Assembly (NCBI GenBank): GCA_965153355.1
Contig: OZ231126.1
Coordinates: 81,158,001 to 81,222,000 of the forward strand
Direction: 5' to 3'
DNA: 64,000 nt
Source of the DNA: Flaccisagitta enflata
Lineage: Eukaryota; Chaetognatha; Sagittoidea; Aphragmophora
Shown: one piece after another, positions 54,537-64,000 of the stretch
Numbering within the stretch: the first letter of the stretch is position 1
Layout: the number at the start of each line of letters is the position of its first letter
Position numbers and translations under genes: made by a program
The notes under the pieces: generated by a model
The model's database searches: none
What the model saw: only the letters and a program-made list of their open reading frames with translations
Told to the model about the DNA's origin: nothing

Positions 54537-55160
54537 AGAAATTTGTAAAGATATTTGTAAAGATATTTTAGAGATACTTGTAGAGATACTTGTAGAGATA
54601 ATTGTAGAGATATTTGTAGAGATATTTGTAGAGATATTTGTAGAGATATTTGTAGAGATATTTGTGGAGATATTTGTAGAGATATTTGTAGCGATATTTG
54701 TAGCGATATTTGTAGAGATATTTGAAGAGATATTTGTGGAGATATTTGTAGAGATATTTGTAAAGATATTTGTAGAGATATTTGTAGAGATATTTGTAGA
54801 GATATTTGTAGAGATATTTGTAGAGATATTTGTAGAGATATTTGTAGAGATATTTGTAGAGATATTTGTAGAGATATTTGTAGAGATATTTGTAGAGATA
54901 TTTGTAGAGATATTTGTAGAGATATTTGTAGAGATATTTGTAGAGATATTTGTAGAGATATTTGTACAGAGATTTGTAGAGATATTTGTAGAGATATTTG
55001 TACAGAGATTTGTAGAGATATTTGTAGAGATATTTGTAGAGATATTTGTAAAGATATTTGTAGAGATTCTTATAGAGATATTTGTAGAGATATTTGTAGA
55101 GATATTTGTAGTGATATTTGTAGAGATATATGTAGAGATATATGAAGAGATATATTTATG
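54537..55160. repeat. 12-bp minisatellite GATATTTGTAGA, block 1 (~52 units)
   Basis: Near-perfect repetition with rare variants (GTGGA, GTACAGA, GTAAA). Because 12 is a multiple of three, long open frames (Val-Glu-Ile-Phe on plus; Ile-Ser-Leu-Gln, Tyr-Leu-Tyr-Lys and others on minus) arise mechanically and are not genes. Confidence 0.95.
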
Positions 55161-55310
55161 CCAATGATTGATATATAACTTGTTACATCTAGTGACATCC
55201 CTTTAGGACCGCCCTGCCAACTTTTGCACTCACCCTGCCAAATCTTAAGTGTCACCCTGCCAAATTTCAAATTGGTAGAACCTTGCCAATGATTGATATA
55301 TATCTTAGAT

Positions 55311-55712
55311 ATTTGTAAAGATATTTGTAAAGATATTTTAGAGATACTTGTAGAGATACTTGTAGAGATACTTGTAAAGATATTTGTAGAGATATTTGTA
55401 GAGATATTTGTAGAGATATTTGTGGAGATATTTGTAGAGATATTTGTAGAGATATTTGTAGAAATATTTGTAGAGATATTTGTAGAGATATTTGTGGAGA
55501 TATTTGTAGAGATATTTGTAAAGATATTTGTAGAGATATTTGTAGAGATATTTGTAGAGATATTTGTTGAGATATTTGTAGAGATATTTGTAGAGATATT
55601 TGTAGAGATATTTGTAGAGATATTTGTAGAGATATTTGTAGAGATATTTGTAGAGATATTTGTAGAGATATTTTTAGAGATATATGTAGAGATATATGAA
55701 GAGATATATTCA
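55311..55712. repeat. 12-bp minisatellite, block 2 (~33 units)
   Basis: Same unit. It is introduced by TATATCTTAGATATTTGTAA and closed by GAAGAGATATATTCATGCC, the same junctions as at other blocks. Confidence 0.95.
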
Positions 55713-56285
55713 TGCCAATGATTGATATATAACTTGCTACATCTAGTGACATCCTTTTAGGACGGCCCTGCCAAGTTTTGAACTCACCCTGCCAAATCTT
55801 AAGCATCACCCTGCCAAATTTTAAGTTGGTAGAACCCTGCCAAATCTTAAGCATCACCCTGCCAAATTTTAACTTGGCAGAACCTTGCCAATGATTGTTA
55901 TATGTCTTGCTACATTTAGTAACATCCTTTTAGGACCGCCCTGCCAAGTTTTGCACTCACCCTGCCAAATTTTAAGTGTCACCCTGCAAAATTCTAAGTT
56001 GGAAATACCCTGCCAATGATTGATATATATCTTGCTACATCTAGTAACATCCTTTTAGGACCGCCCTGCCAAGTTTTGCACTCACCCTGCCAAATCTTAA
56101 GCGTCACCCTGCCAAATTTTAAGTTGGTAGAACCCTGCCAATTGTTGATATATGTCTTGCTACATATAGTAACATCCTTTTAGGACCGCCCTGCCAAGTT
56201 TTGCACTCACCCTGCCAAATCTTAAGTGTCACCCTGCCAAATTTCAAATTGGTACAACCCTGCCAATGATTGATATATATCTTAG

Positions 56286-56859
56286 ACATTTGTAGAGATA
56301 TTTGTAGAGATATTTGTAGAGATATTTGTAGAGATATTTGTAGAGATATTTGTGGAGATATTTGAAGAGATATTTGTAAAGATATTTGTAGAGATATTTG
56401 TAGAGATATTTGTAGAGATATTTGTAGAGATATTTGTAGAGATATTTGTAGAGATATTTGTAGAGATATTTGTAGAGATATTTGTAGAGATATTTGTAGA
56501 GATACTTGTAGAGATATTTGTAGAGATATTTGTAGAGAAATTTGTAGAGATATTTGTAGAGATATTTGTAGAGATATTTGTAGAGATATTTGTAGAGATA
56601 TTTGTAGAGATATTTGTAGAGATATTTGTAGAGATATTTGTAGAGATATTTGTAGAGATATTTGTACAGAGATTTGTACAGAGATTTGTAGAGATATTTG
56701 TAGAGATATTTGTAGAGATATTTGTAGAGATATTTGTAGAGATATTTGTAAAGATATTTGTAGAGATTATTGTAGAGATATTTGTAGAGATATTTGTAGA
56801 GATATTTGTAGAGATATTTTTAGAGATATATGTAGAGATATATGAAGAGATATATTTAT
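56286..56859. repeat. 12-bp minisatellite, block 3 (~48 units)
   Basis: Same unit and junctions. This block plus the following ~125-bp units repeats at 57428 with a period of about 1,145 bp. Confidence 0.95.
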
Positions 56860-57427
56860 GCCAATGATTGATATATAACTTGCTACATCTAGTGACATCC
56901 TTTTAGGACGGCCCTGCCAAGTTTTGAACTCACCCTGCCAAATCTTAAGCATCACCCTGCCAAATTTTAAGTTGGTAGAACCCTGCCAAATCTTAAGCAT
57001 CACCCTGCCAAATTTTAACTTGGCAGAACCCTGCCAATGATTGTTATATGTCTTGCTACATCTAGTAACATCCTTTTAGGACCGCCCTGCCAAGTTTTGC
57101 ACTCACCATGCCAAATTTTAAGTGTCACCTGCAAAATTCTAAGTTGGAAATACCCTGCCAATGATTGATATATATCTTGCTACATCTAGTAACATCCTTT
57201 TAGGACCGCCCTGCCAAGTTTTGCACTCACCCTGCCAAATCTTAAGCGTCACCCTGCCAAATTTTAAGTTGGTAGAACCCTGCCAATTGTTGATATATGT
57301 CTTGCTACATATAGTAACATCCTTTTAGGACCGCCCTGCCAAGTTTTGCACTCACCCTGCCAAATCTTAAGTGTCACCCTGCCAAATTTCAAATTGGTAC
57401 AACCCTGCCAATGATTGATTTATATCT

Positions 57428-57781
57428 TAGATATTTGTAGAGATATTTGTAGAGATATTTGTAGAGATATTTGTAGAGATATTTGTAGAGATATTTGTGG
57501 AGATATTTGAAGAGATATTTGTAAAGATATTTGTAGAGATATTTGTAGAGATATTTGTAGAGATATTTGTAGAGATATTTGTAGAGATATTTGTAGAGAT
57601 ATTTGTAGAGATATTTGTAGAGATATTTGTAGAGATATTTGTAGAGATATTTGTAGAGATATTTGTACAGAGATTTGTAGAGATATTTGTAGAGATATTT
57701 GTAGAGATATTTGTAGAGATATTTGTAGAGATATTTGTAAAGATATTTGTAGAGATTCTTGTAGAGATATTTGTAGAGATA
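57428..57781. repeat. 12-bp minisatellite, block 4 (split by a MITE)
   Basis: Continues at 58385-58449 after the 603-bp insertion at 57782-58384. Confidence 0.95.
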
Positions 57782-58384
57782 ACACCTCTCACAAAATTAG
57801 GCGAACTGGGATCAGAAGTTGTCCATAATTGCGTCTTTAAAGTCTAGAAAAGGAGTCCAGGTTAATGATACTATCAAAACATGTTATTCCCATGAGGGTT
57901 CTACAAAAAAACTTCAAATCTTGTCAACCAATAGCTGTGAATAGCTTCATCAAATGATATCATGCAAATTTTAGGTTTAGTTGAGCTTCAAATTTGTTGC
58001 TAAAACCACTATATTTGACAAGGGGTTTCAGTACCTTTTGCAGCTGTCAATGACTGTATTTTGGTACTGTTAGCTCATTTTTGTCTGTTAGTGGTACAAG
58101 AACCTGAAAATTAATGGTTTTATGCCTTTTACATGGTTGATTTTAGGGAGTCTTACGTTATCTCATCATCAAAGATATACTTGTTGAAATTAGTCAAAAT
58201 CTTTAACTGGATTTTTGGCATAAAACAATCTGAGAGCCACGTAGTTTCCCAAGTACTCAATTTTCCCCCGGATTGCGAAAACACTATATATTAGCCCACT
58301 CAGTGTCAAATTTCAGCCCAGTGAATGCATTATTATTACCAATTTTGATCATTTTGCCAGTTCGTTTAATTATGTGAGAGGTGT
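57782..58384. mobile_element. Inverted-repeat element inside the 12-bp satellite
   Basis: 603 bp. Perfect 12-bp ends ACACCTCTCACA and TGTGAGAGGTGT; further pairing GGCGAACTGG with CCAGTTCG. TA at 57780-57781 and 58385-58386. The interior is AT-rich and non-coding. The satellite flanks (ATTTGTAGAGAT on each side) confirm it as an insertion. Confidence 0.85.
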
Positions 58385-58607
58385 TATTTGTAGAGATATT
58401 TGTAGAGATATTTGTAGAGATATATGTAGAGATATATGAAGAGATATATTAATGCCAATGATTGATATATAACTTGCTACATCTAGTGACATCCTTTTAG
58501 GACCGCCCTGCCAAGTTTTGCACTCACCCTGCCAAATCTTAAGTGTCACCCTGCCAAATTTCAAATTGGTAGAACCTTGCCAATGATTGATATGTATCTT
58601 AGATATT

Positions 58608-58871
58608 TGTAAAGAAATTTGTAAGATATTTTAGAGATACTTGTAGAGATACTTGTAGAGATACTTGTAGAGATATTTGTAGAGATATTTGTAGAGATAT
58701 TTGTAGAGATATTTGTGGAGATATTTGTGTAGAGATATTTGTAGAGATATTTGTAGAAATATTAGTAGAGATATTTGTAGAGATATTTGTGGAGATATTT
58801 GTAGAGATATTTGTAAGATATTTGTAGAGATATTTGTAGTTTGTATGAATATTTGCTTAGAGATATTTGTA
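58608..58871. repeat. 12-bp minisatellite, block 5, ending at the gap
   Basis: Same unit with more variants. It runs into the N tract. The true length is unknown because the assembly stops here. Confidence 0.9.
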
Positions 58872-58881
58872 NNNNNNNNNN
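58872..58881. other. Assembly gap (10 N)
   Basis: Ten N between the 12-bp satellite and the BEL/Pao gag. A reading frame spanning it (58631-59530) is an artefact that fuses satellite translation to gag. Confidence 1.
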
Positions 58882-59668
58882 CAAACGCGTTCCACCATCC
58901 CTGATATTCTGATGCAGATGTGCCGGAAAATTTTGGGAGATCAGTTTTTGGCAGTCTTGCCCTTGTACTAGTGTCTGATGAGGATGAGGATGGGACTGAG
59001 GATGGGGCTGTAGATGGGTCGGTTTTATCCAGAAGTCTGTCAGCATTCAAAAGGGCGTTGTCCGCTGCGTCCGACCATTCTGCCCCAATGGCTTGATCTG
59101 CCATGACACAATCATCGGACATTAGGGCCCATGCCTCTTTGTCCTTTGCCATCAAATCATCCTGAATTTTGGTCAATTCTTTGACAAATCGTTTGATTGC
59201 AAATTTGTCCTCTGATGCAAGAGCAGCATCCAGTTTGTTAATTGTCTTTGAGATTTGAGCACGCACGGTTCTTCTGTCATTTCTTACTCTTTTTAATTCT
59301 GCAGCTTCTTCTGGAGAGAGAGTCCGTTCAAATTCCGCGATAGTTCGTTTGTGTGCCTCCATGGTGCAGTGTAGCCAATATGCTTCCCTTGAGGGAAAGC
59401 TGTTCATGAAATTCTCTTTTTCTTGTTTTTCTTGCCACCGCTTTAGTCGTTCTTGTTCAAGTTCTCGCTTTTCTTCTTCCCACTTTTGTTGTAGTAGATG
59501 ACACTCTTGTAGTAGTTTTTCCGTTTTCAATAACTGCTTCCTATCGTTTTCTAAAGTTCGTCAAATTCTTTCAGCTTTTTGCTGCAAAAGAGTTAAAGGC
59601 GGGTCTGCTGATTTGTCAGATTCTAGAATTGCATGGAATTCTTGCCTAAGCTCTTGCAAAGAATCCAT
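58882..59668 (-). pseudogene. BEL/Pao-type retrotransposon gag, 5' part, cut by gap
   Basis: Read from an ATG at 59668 (MDSLQELRQEFHAIL), with an in-frame TGA at 59561-59563. The frame is then open to the gap. After the stop comes a long charged coiled-coil (QECHLLQQKWEEEKRELEQE), then ERTLSPEEAAELKRVRNDRR and a Ser-rich linker. Just before the gap is LPKTDLPKFSG followed by EYQGWWNAF. LPKxxLPxFSG followed by a W-rich stretch is the start of the DUF1759/gag region of BEL/Pao (and some Gypsy) elements. No protease, RT, integrase or LTR is visible. The single stop may be one C-to-T change. An alternative is a host gene derived from such a gag. Confidence 0.75.
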
Positions 59669-60340
59669 ACATACTTTGAATCAAGTAGAGGAATGCTGAT
59701 TGATGCAATTTGATGCGACGAAATGCAAATTAATGCGGCGAGTTGCAACTAGTTATGAAGAATTGCAATTTAATGCAATTAAGTGCAACTTAATGAGAGA
59801 GAAGACGGCATGAGAAGGCAATTGAAATTTTTCAGATTCAGCGTGAACATGACCTTTTTTGCAGGGTCTTTTTCATGATAATGTTACAATATTTCAAATT
59901 TTTTGTTCAGTGTGAACACACTCTTTCATGCAAACTTGCCTTCGGCGGCGCAAGTTGATAATTCATAAATTCGAGCTTAGCATGAACACTCCCAGCCGAT
60001 TTTGGGATCAGAATTCTGTTTTTGTTAGGACGAGAAAAACGCAGAAATGTGGGTTTGCCGATAGATGGACGGACCGACCGACCAACGGACGGACCAATTG
60101 CCGTAATAAGTCGCGTGCGCGCGACGGTCCGCGACGGTTTTTAGAGAAAGGGTTTGTCGTTTTTTGACGGAGGGACCAACCGACGGATGGACCAACTCAG
60201 TTTGTTGGTATTTATGTTGTAAACAAGGCCAAATATAGGGCCACCCTAGTTGCAGGGATTTAAAAGCGGTTTTGCGATGGAGGGACCGACCGACGGACGG
60301 ACCGACACAGATTGTCCGCTTTTTTGGCGATAACGGAAGT
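59669..60340. other. Upstream region of gag with ATGCAA words and family B/C-like text
   Basis: 59695-59790 repeats TTGATGCAATTTGATGCGAC, AATGCAA and AATGCAATT words. 60055-60130 and 60160-60330 hold ACGGACCGACCGACCAACGG-type text and AGTCGCGTGCGCGCGAC. No LTR ends or primer-binding site could be fixed. Confidence 0.5.
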
Positions 60341-60740
60341 CCGTTATGGTGGATTGCATGTACAATAAGTGTGAGCACGTCGAATTGAGCTTATAGCTCA
60401 AAATATCACGGCGATTTGAGCTTTTAGCTCTTATTTAGTGTGGAATGCATGCAATAAGCGTGAGTACGTCGAAATGAGCTTTTTTAGCTCTTTAATTGAA
60501 CACGTCGGAATGAGCTTTTTTAGCTCTAAGTATAACGGCGATTTGAGCATTTAGCTCCCTAAATTAGTGTGGAATGCATGCAATAAGTGTGAGCCCGTCG
60601 AAATGAGCTTTTTTTTTTTTTTTTTTTTTTTTTTCTTTAATTGAACAAGTTGGAATGAGCTTTTAGCCCTAATTATCACGGCGATTTAAGCATTTAGCTT
60701 TCTGATAAAGTGTGGAATGCAATGCAAAGTGAACACGTCG
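60341..60740. repeat. ~120-bp tandem repeat with AGCTC hairpins
   Basis: Three units with GTGTGGAATGCATGCAATAA, GTGAGYACGTCGAAATGAGC, TTTTTTAGCTC and TATCACGGCGATTTGAGC. Short GAGCTTTTTTAGCTC palindromes recur. A T run occupies 60610-60634. Confidence 0.8.
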
Positions 60741-61845
60741 ATATGGCGAGATAGACGGCTAGATAGACAATGTCAATATCCGGCAAGAGTCTTCAGATGA
60801 GATTAGCAAGTGCTAATATGTTGCCGTCGTTAGCGTGGTGTGCATGAAATAGTGTAATTTACACAGTTCGCGGAATGGCACGGAAATTTGTGTACGTGGT
60901 ACAAGTTTAGCATGAATCAATTATGAGCTTCAGCTCAGTTGTTCAACACGATTATGTAACGACGGAAGTTGTTTGCATGTGCAAGCTTTGACGTCAGGGG
61001 CATTTTTTGCCACTTTTTTTTTTTTGAAACAATGTTCACTTTGTTTGGCACTGTTGGCCGGGTTGAGTTAAAAAAGCCAAATGGCGTGGAGTGAATGTTT
61101 GGTAATGTGCAATATACTACAAGCTCAACCCTAGTACATTTTCATCACTTTTCATTGAATGGCGTTTTCGCGTAAATTGGAGTGCATGTGATTGTGTACA
61201 AGACAATGAGATATGCAGGTTTAAGATTCAATGAAAGTGAAATGCTTGAAATGTTACAACGACGATGGAATTCACTTATTCCATAGAGTGGAATGCTTGT
61301 GACATAGAGCAATCTTAAATTGTTGAAAACACAAACAGAGTGCATTTCAATAATAGTGGAGTGCAAATGACATAGTGCATAAACACGATCAGAATCATCT
61401 ATTTTGATGAAAAGTGTAGTGCAATGTTTTATGCATTATCATTCACAATGTCAATGAGAGGTGTGCATGGTTCGTTGTGCAATTAATAAGCTCAGATTCT
61501 TTTACATGGATTGCAAATGTATGTGTTAGCACAAGCGTGCAGTTAATAATCAATTAAGAAAGTCGTAGAAAAAAGAATCTGGGTAATGAAGATTTTTTCT
61601 TCTTTTCAAATGTGTTTTGCATGCAAAATGGAAAAAAGAAACGCTTTTTAAAGGACAAATTTATGTCCAACAATTATGTGGAGTGTATGCAATTACCAGT
61701 AATGGCGGCTGTCGCCGTGAGGAAAAAAGTCGTAAGCGTTGTTCACTTTTCACCAAGCTTTTGTCTTCAGTCACTGCAACTTTTTTATTTGTTAGATCAA
61801 ATTGAGAGCAATTGTATGTATTGGTTGCACTGAAAATCAGAAAAA
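60741..61845. other. No gene recognised
   Basis: AT-rich DNA with frequent GTGGAATGC / GAGTGCA words, apparently a decayed extension of the preceding repeat. Confidence 0.5.
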
Positions 61846-62235
61846 AAATAGGACTGAGCCAAATGAGCTAGATGAGCTAAGATATTAAAAATCTTGACAT
61901 GCTTTCTTGTATTTGCATGCTTAAATCATAACATTTATTCATCTGTTTTAAAATCAGAAAAAAAAGGCAAGCTAGATGAGCTAAATGAGCTTAATGAGCT
62001 AGAATATTCAAAAACACCTTCACAGATGAGCAACTCTGCTCACTGACATGCTTTCTTGTATTTGCATGTGCAAACATGTATCAAAAAAAATTATTTATTT
62101 ATCGCATTATAAACCAGAAAAACAGACTGAGCTAAATGAGCTAAATGAGCTAAAATGCTCAAAAACACCCTCAAAGATGAGCAGATATGCTCATGAACAT
62201 GTTTTCTTGTATTTGCATGCTCAAACAAACATAAA
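61846..62235. repeat. ~120-bp tandem repeat with GAGCTAAATGAGC core
   Basis: Three units, each with AAATGAGCTAAATGAGCTAA-type words, then a TTCAAAAACACCTTCA-type stretch and CATGCTTTCTTGTATTTGCA. Confidence 0.8.
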
Positions 62236-63599
62236 TACACTCCTTTTTTGATCCTACTCAAAATCATAGAAAATCGGAAAAAATTCAATTCGCAATTTTC
62301 ATAAATAAATCTTTAAAAATTCATAGCGCGAAAAATATTTGCCGTAGAGCATTCTGCTTGGCGCCAAATGAAAGAGAATTATCAAATTTACTTACCCTAT
62401 CAATTTCATTGGAGGCCACAGTCAGCCGGAAGAGACCCTCAACTTCCCCATAAGAAAATGAAAACCCTGTTTCTCTCGAATATGTCAAAAAGTCGAAGAC
62501 TGACTTCGACTTTTTTCCCGATAATCCACTTTTTCGTAAAAGAAATGTGGCATTAGTTGTGCGAAAAAAAAATTTAGACTTTACGACTTTTTTCCAGTTA
62601 CTAAAGTGGCATCGGGATTTGAGAAGTTTTGGTCCCTTGGGGCCGCCCGAAAAAAAGTACTACACAGTTTTCTCTTACAAGAAACGGATCTGTAAGAAAA
62701 GAGACTCTTTTCAGTCGAGTCTTTCTCTCTCTCAATAGAGAAGGATCATAAATCGAAAGATCTGTTTTTAAAGAAAAAGTCGAGGGAAGAAATTTGTTTT
62801 CAAGACTTTTTTCGAAGTTGGCTTTGTTCGCGGAACTCTCTCTTTTTCGAAGATTTCTTGCTTAATGATGGCTAGGATATGCATAGGCAAATCGTCCAGA
62901 CATTAATTTTGAATGACACAATAATGCCTGAATAAAATGCCAAATGCTGAAGATGACACAAGATGACAAAAGGACGAGATAGGATGACAAGTTGATCACG
63001 TTCAAATAAATTACCCAAACAGAAATATCTCAAACTATGTTTTACAACTGTTAAGTGGCTGGCACAATAATACACAGGGACGCCAATAAAAAATGAGCTA
63101 GATCTGAATGGGTAGAGATAATATGAACGCGAGCTATCTGCTGATAATTGATGATCTAAATTATCTCAGTGAAGTTGAGAGTTGGTCTTACGATTCGCCA
63201 ACCCTTTGAATAATGATAAAGGCAGATGAACAAGATTTAAGTTTCCAATTAATATTTACAGTTTATTGCAGAATTAGAAGAAGACCAGTGCGCACGAATT
63301 GGATGGTGAAACGTGAATGAATGGAAGGAAAAGACTTCCTTCTGGCTAGGCATATTTTATGCAGAGAAAAATGATATCCAATCATAAAACAGTAATGCAA
63401 TAGTTTTGGCCAATAGGCTTCTACTTTTTACCGGAACTTAAATGTAAATCAAAAGTTACAAAGTCTCATTTCTCAAGAAATCATTGTTTTGGTTAAGACG
63501 TAGAAGTCGACGCCTGCTCTGTCTGGAAATTTATAGGATATTTGAGAGGATAGAAAAAGATAGACAGAGACAGAAAGATAGAACATAAAAATGGTCAAA
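62236..63599. other. No gene recognised
   Basis: Contains a palindromic AAAGTCGAAGACTGACTTCG patch at about 62490 and CTTGGGGCCGCCCGAAAAA at about 62636, related to motifs near 11052 and 33970. Otherwise AT-rich without recognisable coding or repeat structure. Confidence 0.5.
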
Positions 63600-63795
63600 T
63601 TCATAGTTCCATTTTTAATAACCATCGACTCTTTATTCTTATGTCATTTCTAAACAAATAAAGCTACGACAACCAGCATGGTCCCATTTTGAAGATCTTT
63701 CAAAAAGCTTTCAAACGGTCATAGATTTTGCTATATTTTTCTCATTTGATGATCATAAATTGAAAAACATTTTGTCTCTTTCTTTATTTTGCCAC
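63600..63795. mobile_element. Right half of family D foldback
   Basis: Matches 1030-1221: TTATGTCATTTCTAAACAAA, ACCAGCATGGTCCCATTTTG and the terminus TTTATTTTGCCACTGT followed by TA. The left half is absent. Confidence 0.75.
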
Positions 63796-64000
63796 TGTTA
63801 TCCAAGAGTTCAAAAAAATTTTGGCATTTTTTAAATATTTGAAAATATTTTTCCGTTTTTTCAGACTGGCCAGTGTCCTGAAACCCTGGGGTTATGTTTA
63901 TATTCATACAGAGGTATGATTCCCACCATTGGCATCAGCGTTTTTGGTATTTTTTGAAAAATACCAAACATTTTAAAAAAGAAATCAAATTTGCGATGTT
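63796..64000. mobile_element. Partial copy of the 12-kb foldback arm, runs off the window
   Basis: TCCAAGAGTTCAAAAAAATT, then CAGACTGGCCAGTGTCCTGA and GATTCCCACCATTGGCATCA, matches 20188-20390 almost exactly. It abuts the family D terminus. Confidence 0.8.

Noticed and set aside
54523-57847. Long open frames encoding Val-Glu-Ile-Phe or Ile-Ser-Leu-Gln repeats
   Set aside because: The 12-bp unit is a multiple of three and has no stop in several frames; the frames are a mechanical result of the satellite.
58631-59530. 299-residue frame joining gag to Tyr-Leu-Tyr-Lys repeats
   Set aside because: It runs through the 10-N gap into the 12-bp satellite; the join is artificial.

Overview
This window looks like repeat-rich, gene-poor nuclear DNA from an invertebrate animal. 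It is AT-rich and carries eukaryotic retroelement proteins (LINE, Penelope-like, BEL/Pao), TA-type and hAT-like inverted-repeat elements, many micro- and minisatellites, and exons bounded by GT..AG splice sites. A run of 10 N at 58872-58881 shows it comes from an assembly scaffold. Short elements with (ACGG)n cores and ~165-bp tandem units recall molluscan (bivalve) interspersed repeats, but the phylum cannot be fixed from the sequence.

Layout. 1-8.9 kb: TA-type foldback elements, a composite hairpin element (2556-3609) and degenerate minisatellites. 8.9-21.1 kb: a set of nested insertions. A ~12-kb foldback element (8931-20991, 3-bp TSD) is interrupted in its right arm by a hairpin composite element (13758-19957). 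That element is interrupted by a 5-kb hAT-like element (14235-19239, 8-bp TSD), which contains a LINE reverse transcriptase (16985-18805) and a pogo-like MITE. 21.4-27.2 kb: two satellites, ~110 bp and 82 bp. 28.2-32.7 kb: another composite element and a nearly identical 1,461-bp tandem duplication. 33-36 kb: small repeats. 35.9-49.6 kb: the only convincing host gene, on the minus strand, with at least six phase-compatible exons encoding a Ser/Pro-rich protein with two WH2-like motifs. Its introns hold a Penelope-like element (36861-41482, itself split by a composite element), a 3.3-kb TA-type foldback element (43809-47111), and a tandem array made of copies of one exon's 3' end plus its splice donor (47.29-48.84 kb). 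49.8-53.3 kb: minisatellites, MITEs and one or two doubtful coding patches. 53.3-58.9 kb: a higher-order satellite alternating ~125-bp CCCTGCCAA units with long 12-bp arrays. 58.9-59.7 kb: the start of a BEL/Pao gag cut by the gap. 59.7-64 kb: short-motif tandem repeats, and copies of elements seen at the left of the window.

The most notable signals are: (i) the hairpin-ended composite element family, whose two precisely mapped insertions each add exactly five A residues; (ii) the intronic tandem array of exon end plus CAG|GTGAGT donor, where the second donor rather than the first restores the reading frame to the next recognised exon; (iii) the inverted-flank Penelope-like element with an RT+GIY-YIG reading frame and a hammerhead-like core; and (iv) the 12-kb foldback with several layers of insertions. 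Protein family calls rest on motifs read by eye; nothing was searched.
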